From contig NC_073744.1 of NCBI RefSeq assembly GCF_029784135.1, forward strand, positions 82,191,935 through 82,255,934: a DNA stretch of 64,000 bases, written 5' to 3'. This DNA comes from Toxorhynchites rutilus septentrionalis. Taxonomy: Eukaryota > Arthropoda > Insecta > Diptera > Culicidae. This document shows positions 56,801-64,000 of the stretch, one piece after another. Below the pieces are notes generated by a model, which did not search any database, was not told the DNA's origin, and saw only the letters and a list, made by a program, of their open reading frames with translations. Made by a program: the position numbers and the translations under genes. Numbering within the stretch: the first letter of the stretch is position 1; each line of letters opens with the position of its first letter.

Positions 56801-59726
56801 GCCAGTCAGCAAGAAAATTGCTTCATTACAAGAAAAGGCTCAATTAATGCGATTCGTGCGGTTTGTGCGAAGATTTGCGGTTAAAGTATCTGAGAATAAT
56901 ATGGTGTTTTATACCCTGCTTTCTATTTTTAAATTAAAATGTGATATGGGTGTATATGGCTGTAGAAGATTCCTTTTTTTAATATACGGAGATGTTTTAT
57001 TAGAAACGTATGTGATTATGGCGAATGATTATCGTGTATGTAAATAATTGTGTTCACGATCACGACTGTTAAAGTCTAATGAGCATATCAGGGTGCTAAT
57101 ATGAATATGTGTATAGATTATGATTTCTTTTTTCTATAAATTTTAGTTTGTTTTCGTGTTTAAATTCCTGCTGCAACCCCATGTCACAATATCAAGTTTT
57201 AGTTTTGGTTGTTATGAAATACCCTAGTACTGGGTGGTATTATCTTTGTGATGTCACGATAAAGTGGCACTTATAGCACCCGAGTCTTTAGATTACATAT
57301 GTATTTTTGCAGTGATCTCGTGCTCAATAAATGAGTTATCAAAATCAAAATCAAGGGAACGTTATTTATAATTAGCGAATTGCGGTTCGTTCCATCCCGA
57401 CGTCATGGATCAGAATAGATTATATTATATAAAAAAATCACCTCACTCCATATTATTGAGATTGGAAATTAATGATAATATATTCTGCTCATGATGATAT
57501 GAATCTACATGAAACAATAACGCGGCGCCCCGATTGGAACTCCTTTGTGCGTTGTGCACCATAACTTCGCCTAGCAATCATTACATCCTCTCGAAAATCA
57601 GTCGCTTTTTGATTGATGGGCCAACAATCAGATTCGTCTAATTTATGCAGCAAACACTCCATAGTCTTATGGTTGAGCCTATGGTTTATCAATGAGAATT
57701 ACAGACAGCACTAAGGCATGGACAGTTTTTTTTAGTTCCTGTATGTGTGATTTGGATATGCATGAAAAGTGTAACTTCAATAGTACAAATTCTTCTCGAT
57801 GGCATTAGAGATGAGATTGATGAAAATTTAGAAATGAAAAGCAGTGAAGTATGATTTATGTAAAGAAGCCTTTTCGTTCGCTCGCGAGTGCAAGTAAAAG
57901 GCAAAACAAAGACCCCACACTCATCACTTCTATTTCGATCGGGTTCTAGGTTCTGCTTGTCTTTAACTTTTGCAGTGGCGCGTATTGTTTGTGTATGATT
58001 TTCGGTGAGCAACTTATCGCTGACAGTTGATCTTGATGAGGATTAACGCGTAAAATTATAACAAAGTACAAAAGCTCAAGCTCAAGCTTCAGTGCTTCCA
58101 GCTTTCACAAAAATAACAAGCGGCGTTTCTCGTGCGGTGAGTCAGCGTGAAGTGAAGTAATAAATAAATTCCAACCACAATTTGCCTATAATTAGCATAA
58201 CGAATCGAACGCAGTACAGTTCAACTTGGTAGCTGTCGGCCAGTACTACAGTTGTTGAACGAGGTTGAACCGGCCTATGAAAATTCTCCGTAAGGTATGA
58301 ATTAACTATTGATTATACGTATGTTAACTGTATGACAGTGAATTTATTCCTCTTTTTGAGAGGGGGATCAAACCAGTTCGATCTTTCAATTTCCTGTTTG
58401 TTGTCATAACAATCAACACTTCATTAGTGACTATTACATATAATCCAAATTCCCGATATAATCATATAATCCTTAATCGATGTTTGCTATATTATCAATG
58501 AGGTTATTCACAGTTCGAAACAATCAAAATTCATACCCGAGTGGACCTTCCTTAAATTAAATTAAATTACATCATGGTCCTTTTTTGTTGAACCGCTTCG
58601 ATTCGTGTCGGGTTAAAGGGGGGAATTTTTGGGGCGTACAACCTGACAAACTACTTTCACAGTAGGTGGGAAACCCGCAACGTCTGACACTCTCCCTCTC
58701 TACCTCAATCGCATTTCTCCTACACCATAGCAGCAACTCCCCCATTTTTGTACTAATTATAAATAGTTTAATCGCTCCCCCGGGTTAATGCTTCAATTAA
58801 ACTAGCAGCGCTTAGCTGATGTTCTCTATCGTTCTACCGCAGCAATTCTGCAGTCAGTTAGTTTTTGGCAAAGTTGTGTGCGATTCCTGATCGGGGTCCT
58901 CTTTCCCGGGGAAGGAATGCTAGTTGACTTTGGTCAATTGAAACATGTCGTTGGTATGTGCGACTTCTGAAAACGATGAAGGCAATCATCGCTGGCAGCA
59001 TTTTCCCACTGAGACACATTAACTCGTGCTGTTCACACTTGGATTTGGACGACCGACCTGGCGGCACACCCATCGTGCCATGCATACCATCGAGCGAGTC
59101 CCCTCTGAACCGATGTGATTTCAGAGTGCACCACATGGAATGGCAATCAAAAGTAGTTTAACACGAAAACACTAATTTGTTTGCTTCGTAACAAAAGGTT
59201 TTAGCTTGGTGTGTATTTAGCGGTTGATTAGAAGGTATTGTATCCGTGTGAAAAGCAAAACTTTCGAAAACAAGGAAAATTTAATTTCAACTAATTTTAA
59301 TCGGTGATTCAATAGCTTTAAGCAATTTTTTGTGAGTTCGGAATTGAATTTGTAAAAAAAATAAAAATACTGATACTTAGTTCTGTATTTGTTAGGAAAA
59401 TTAGTTTAGAAAAATATAACATCACAAAAATTAACAAAATAATATAATGCTAGTTATTTGTATAACCCGAATTTTTTTTTCATTACCGAACCGATATAAA
59501 AATATTTTGATAAGTTCAGCTGTTCCAGAAGTTTTGATCGGGGTTCTGCCAAAACAAACCGAGCACCAAAAACAATATTTTGAGATATTTCAATCTGGAG
59601 TTTGAGCTCCTACTAATTGACCGTGGCTGATCAAATCTATTATTTTATCGCTCACGTTTTACAAACAGGATGTCTACAAAGCACTGAGATTCTGAATATC
59701 TCTAAAATAACACATACATGTACAGC
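53833..59726. other. Longest repeat-poor stretch; probable host intergenic or intronic DNA
   Basis: Nearly 6 kb in which I find no transposon ends and no family shared with the rest of the window. There are caacgat/caaagt microsatellites at 54390-54445, a histone stem-loop at 56039, and a CpG-containing area at 57880-58300 with donor-like cggtgagtc and aaggtatga. The latter directly follows atgaaaattctccgta, so a small first coding exon is conceivable. No frame is long enough to claim a gene. Confidence 0.35.
56039..56054 (+). terminator. Isolated histone-type 3' stem-loop
   Basis: TGCCCTTTTCAGGGCC matches the histone mRNA stem-loop except for the first base, followed by A as in the consensus, and preceded by an A/C-rich leader as in real histone mRNAs. 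I see no histone coding sequence upstream, so it is a relic or a chance match. A clear downstream purine element is lacking. Confidence 0.45.
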
Positions 59727-59830
59727 CATTCCATGCCAAACCGATAGTGGTTCTTAGATTTTCGTGAAAAGTGGTAATTTTGTTCTTTATCGCAAATCAT
59801 TAAACCCGTATTTCATTTCTCCCCCTTTTT
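59727..59830 (+). repeat. Interspersed repeat R, copy 3
   Basis: gccattccatgccaaaccga, ttcgtgaaaagtggtaattt and ttaaacccgtattt as in 28021 and 30943. The following text (aaaatcataacttttaaact) probably belongs to the same repeat. Confidence 0.6.
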
Positions 59831-60038
59831 CTAAAATTTTTCAAAAAATCATAACTTTTAAACTACTGGGCCGGATGAGATGATTGATATACCAATTTGA
59901 AGCCAATGAGTTGTTCTTCTAAAAAATACAGCACTTGCGTAAAACTTGCGTTCTAGTCAAATAGATGTAGTCCATTCGCATAAGAAAATTTAACGCAAGC
60001 TGAAAACATGTGAAATTATATAATAATAACTATCAATT

Positions 60039-60465
60039 TCAAAACTTAGGGCCCTCATTGACCATCTTTGTGTTGTTACAGAATAACTACGTCCACGCAA
60101 CAATCATCAGCGATGGAGATCGATCCACGGTCGAAAAAAGATCGATTCATCCATACAACTGCTCTGCTCTGCAAGACACATCGGGCTGCTGTTCTATAAA
60201 TAACTCAACAATGATCAATCAACTGTCTCCGCTATCCGGTGGTCTAGCTGGATAATGGATGAACAGAAAGAATACTCTTACGCCTAAATGGCTACTGTGT
60301 GAATGTACCATATGTAATGGTATAGAAGGAATACTGGCGAATGACAACTGTGTGTAATGTGCTAATTATAGATATGATAACCATGTGACATGTACACGAT
60401 TAAAATTCGGCTCTGTTACAGCAAAAATGCTAATGAGCCTCAAATAAATAAATGGGATAAAAAAA
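60039..60465 (+). mobile_element. SINE-1, 5'-truncated, 11-bp target duplication
   Basis: AACTATCAATT at 60028-60038 and 60466-60476. The copy starts in the B-box region (caaaacttagggccctcatt), so the head is missing although the target duplication is perfect. This is true 5' truncation during retroposition rather than later loss. It landed in a hAT-MITE fragment (60466-60527). Confidence 0.8.
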
Positions 60466-60527
60466 AACTATCAATTGAAAGACATTGCAGTTAGTTAAAT
60501 GAGTAAACTTAACATTATTTTCTCATG
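60466..60527 (-). mobile_element. Fragment of the hAT-like MITE, copy 3
   Basis: atcaattgaaagacattgca, then gttagttaaatgagtaa and ttttctcat parallel 8151-8206. The piece continues after SINE-3 with aataaatagacataaa. It is disrupted by two SINEs. Confidence 0.55.
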
Positions 60528-60678
60528 GAGGCGATCTGGTGTTGTGGTAACATCCGTACCTCTTACGCAAAAGGTAACAAGGTCAATTTTCACTCCCGAC
60601 ATTCTTACAAAAAATGGAAGTAATGTGACAAACCAGCCAAAACAGTTGAAAGTCACTATAATACGAAGAAAAAAATGC
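60528..60678 (+). mobile_element. SINE-3, second copy
   Basis: ggaggcgatctggtgttgtgg head (A-box-like TGGTGTTGTGG), then a diverged B-box area, aaaccagcc and gttgaaagtcactataatac tail. Flanked by ctcat on both sides, a short partial target duplication. Confidence 0.6.
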
Positions 60679-60719
60679 TCATCATATTCAATAAAATAAA
60701 TAGACATAAACCTATCCGC

Positions 60720-62265
60720 AACTACCAAAATATTACGCAGTTGTAACTTTGTAATTTTAAGTGAACTGTAAAACCACGATGACGACCAGCCATAGATGGT
60801 ACACCATCAGTCACCATCAGTCAGTCAGTTCCATGGAATAGCTTTGACGATAAAAAAAATTCCATACAGAGATATTTCTGTTTGAATGAAAAATTACTCC
60901 TTCGTCTTTGATGACGAATTATTCAATAAACGACCATCACACCGCAAATCGAAAGCCAGTTTTGAGAACTCCAATAAATTCTGCACAAGGATAAATTGTT
61001 ACTTTGACGAAAAAAAATATTAAAATTCTTTCCATAGATTTCAAAAAAGTGTCAAAAACAGGATTTTAATTGTGCTTTACATAATCTGCTGTAATTCTGC
61101 AAATATCGCAGTAAGTTATAATATTTGCAGACAAATTTTTAGTCTAGGGTTTTCCCTAAACATCTGTGAGCGTTTCATATTGATACGTTTAGCCGTATTT
61201 TGTAGCCGATTTTTCAAAGTTTTGAGTAAATTAGAGGAGTATTTGACGGAGAATGACGATTCGCAACTATGTGGAACACAGGTTTGCTTGCGAGAGGCCG
61301 CCGCTTCCGACAGAGGGTCGGCGGCCGACTCGCATTGCATCACCTTGACGGCTTGAGGTCGGTTCCTTATCCTCGTTAAATGGGGACTTCGTCTCCATAA
61401 CATTGACCTAAAAATAAATTCCATAACGAAATAATAAACTCATAATAAAAACTGCGTTGCGGTGGTAAATACGTAAGTACCCTTTTTTCATATCTATTCT
61501 TTTCACATTTTCATTTTTCACATTTTTTACTATGTTAAAATTACCTGCTTAGTTTTCGAAATGTTCCATAGTCCATGGTCATTTCTGAATGAACTTTTGG
61601 CCTTAAAGAACAATACAGAAAGGAAAGAAGACGGCATGTTAATTGTTCGGTAAATGTGCTTCAGGTAAAAGTGTTTCGGGTGAATGGTATTCGGGTGAAT
61701 GGGACACAACTTTTCAAGTATAACTCAAAGAAGGAATCATCTGGGTCTAAATGTTTTTTCTATGAGGCTTTTTCGTAAAATGTCTCGAAATTTGACAGAC
61801 ATTGCTCAAAAGACATTTTGATATAACATTTTTTTGGGCAGCCACAGACTTAATCGGCTTCAATATACTTGGTCGCAACTACCGCCCCTCGTGTGCTGAT
61901 GTATAGTTTGCCCACATCTCTATTACCCTTACGTAGGTTTATATTTTAAAATTTAGGCTCAGCGTGTTAACGTTTTTTGAGATACGCCAGCGAGTCCACG
62001 TTCTTCTGGTGAGAATGCGAGACGTTCTTAATATATTCACAATGTATTCACATTGACATTTTTTTTTGTTCTAAAAAGTTACGATCGAAGAAAATAAAAA
62101 AAAGCCTAAGTGAACAAAGTTAAAAAAAACGTCACCTAGAGTACCATTCCTCTTAAATTTCTGAGCTCCACAACCAACTCTTTCTCAATAACATAATACT
62201 ACCTTTCATGCTGTGACCTCATATTTTCGGCAATTTCGGATTCAGAATCTTCAAGAAAATGAAAA
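60720..62265. other. Unassigned; one Arg/Lys-rich minus frame
   Basis: A 102-codon minus-strand frame (61116-61424) overlaps a locally GC-rich patch (ggccgccgcttccgac at 61295-61325) and is rich in Arg, Ser and Lys. I do not recognise it. Elsewhere there is only AT-rich sequence. Confidence 0.3.
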
Positions 62266-63361
62266 ACAGGAAGTGGGTTATATCTATGGTATAACCGCAA
62301 GGGTGACGTAGGACTATCGTTGATTTAGAGATCATTTGTTTGAAGTTGAATCTGAATTCATTCTGATTGAATGAATATTTGGGGGACTTCGAAAACGAGA
62401 GCGTTACGTTGGAGGCACAAGGTTTTATACATCCAATATTGGATACGGAAACATCCTACTGATGGGGAAGAATAATCTTCAGAAGCTATCCTGTTAATTG
62501 CGATTGATTGAAAAACCACAAAACCAAATGTATTTGGTCACAGTGTTACATGGATAGAAAACATTAAAATATACTCTTTCACATGAATGTAATTTTAAAT
62601 TCCCAGAGGAACTGGCAGATTATATTCAGTAACGATTAGGTATTTCCACATTTTCCTCGATACTGGAAGCCCACCAGTGGTTAATGCTAACTCGATAACC
62701 ATCTGTTAATAGCACTTGATTGAAACATATTTGGTCACAGTGTTACATGGATAGAAAACATTCAAATAAACTCCTTCACATGAGTGTATTTTTAAATTCC
62801 TAGAGGAACTGGCAGATTATTTTCCGGATCTTTCTCGATGCTGAATGACATCCAAACGGAAAGAATTCCGCGCGTGTATGTGTGTGTATGTAGCGGCTGC
62901 TTCGAGATCTTCCCGGGGAACCGTTTGTGGCATCACTCTCCTCCTGATGGATTCCCTTCTGGCCTAAGGTGCACAAACAGGCTCTTGGTGACACCGTTCA
63001 TCCACGCTTTCATGATAAACGAAGAGCTTCACCACAACAGCGACAACATGCTCCAATCGCTGTTCAATTTGAACTGAGTGGATTTCCGAGCGGCGCTCGC
63101 TTATATACCGATTGGTGATTTCAATAGCCTGTTTTGAAAGCAATTTTAAGACTATTGAAACAAGTTTTTGGATCAGAAAGTAACAAGTATAGAACGCGTA
63201 GACATTTTATCTTTCGAATGAAGTGTTTATCATACCATTTCGTTCAGTTGTTTAGGAGATATTAACGCTCAAAATCTCGGTCTCCGGCGTAACGCTTTCG
63301 TTTTCGAAACTTTAATTTTACACCCCGGTATAGAAATGAAAGACGTAGTCCTACGTCAAAA
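62266..63361. repeat. Composite repeat with 198-bp monomers, copy 2
   Basis: The same ends as the repeat at 13566 (caggaagtgggttatatcta; cgtagtcctacgtcaaaa) and the same promoter end. It has only about two monomers (anchors 62536 and 62733, 197 bp apart) and no higher-order duplication, so it shows the basic 1.1-kb form of the element. The same a-rich motif precedes both copies. Confidence 0.8.
63072..63107 (-). promoter_or_regulatory. TATA + initiator promoter, composite repeat copy 2
   Basis: TATATAAG (63107-63100, minus) and TCAGTT (63077-63072) at the same spacing as in copy 1, although flanking bases differ between copies. Downstream, in the transcribed direction, is a conserved block with an ATG (gatgaacggtgtcaccaag) but no long frame. 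Confidence 0.6.
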
Positions 63362-63690
63362 CAACATTATTTATCTGCTAGACACGCATAACTTCACTCT
63401 TTTTGCAACCAGAGCGAACCAAGTAAATGCTAACTATTAACGCAATATCATTATACAACAAATTAGTATTTTGTATCGGCTCTTAGCTAATTTCATAAAT
63501 GGTATTTTTTTTAAATTTACCGAAGCAATGTTTGCGTGAGGTTTGAGACAGATAAACTGTTTTGTCAACACCAGAATATCTTGACTTGACAGCACCATCA
63601 TAACCGTTTTCACCTGTTGATGACCATCACATACCATTCATTTTACTACTCGACAAGAATGACGCAATAAATTTAGTTGATTTAGATTAA

Positions 63691-64000
63691 TGTTTTAAAT
63701 TCGACTATTTGGCATGTGATTTTGACTTGTTAAACTATGACCTTGTGAATATAGAGTGGGAACGACTTCTGCACAACGATACAGTGGATCAAATGTTATC
63801 AGATTTTTACGAATTACTCTTTGACGTTATGAATCGATACAAACCTAAAAAGAGACAACCATCTATCTCTGTTTACAATAAGCCTTGGTGAACCCTCGAA
63901 CTACGAAAACTTCGTAACCGTATCCGTAAGATGCGCAACCAGTATTTCCTTACAAGAAACGAACCTGACAGAGTTAGACTACACGAGATTGAGTTGGAGT
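63691..64000 (+). pseudogene. Non-LTR retrotransposon, linker before RT (LINE-D), runs off the window
   Basis: The frame NYDLVNIEWERLL, DFYELLFDVMNRY, PKKRQPS, YNKPW then a stop (TGA 63889-63891 in place of an expected Trp), and in the same frame ELRKLRNRIRKMRNQYFLTR to the edge. This order is the endonuclease-RT linker of jockey/CR1-like LINEs. The nonsense codon means this copy is probably dead; the RT would lie beyond 64000. Confidence 0.7.

Noticed and set aside
61116..61424. Arg/Lys-rich 102-codon minus frame as a possible LINE ORF1
   Set aside because: No zinc knuckle or coiled coil, and no neighbouring RT; left as unassigned.

Overview
The window is eukaryotic, AT-rich, intron-scale DNA packed with transposable elements. 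The families point to a dipteran, most likely a culicine (Aedes-like) mosquito. The evidence for this is an ITmD37E transposon, CR1/T1-like non-LTR retrotransposons, three tRNA-derived SINE families, BEL/Pao scraps, histone genes ending in the animal stem-loop, and many MITEs with TA, TTAA or 8-bp target duplications. I find no intact single-copy host gene. The organism assignment is inference from family content; no database was consulted.

Layout. 1-6.4 kb: two large non-LTR retrotransposons head to tail (LINE-A with an uninterrupted 642-codon RT frame; LINE-B with endonuclease and RT broken by one extra A). 8-13.4 kb: hAT-type and TA-type MITEs, SINE relics, an exact 268-bp tandem duplication and an RT relic. 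13.5-16.5 kb: a composite repeat of 198-bp monomers with a canonical TATA+Inr promoter at one end (second copy at 62.3-63.4 kb), followed by a dead CR1-like element. 18-27.6 kb: SINEs, MITEs, a dead mariner, a Tc1 relic and long sequence I cannot assign. 28.9-30.7 kb: two decayed histone H2A genes plus histone 3'-end signals. 31-41 kb: TIR elements, BEL/Pao remains and two arrays of a 143-bp tandem unit. 42.1-48.5 kb: elements nested inside elements. 50.0-51.3 kb: a nearly intact ITmD37E transposon with 49-bp perfect inverted repeats. 52-64 kb: an old interspersed repeat, 6 kb of apparently unique DNA with one isolated histone stem-loop, more SINEs, and the start of another non-LTR element at the right edge.

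Many insertions can be ordered in time because an uninterrupted copy of the target repeat lies elsewhere in the window; that gives several exact element boundaries and target-site duplications. The most unusual finding is a 46-nt structured core with a short-repeat tail. It occurs twice, each time between perfect 10-11 bp direct repeats, and looks like an ultrashort retroposon. Next in interest are the promoter-bearing 198-bp repeat and the decayed histone cluster, in which one stem-loop has been replaced by a different hairpin.
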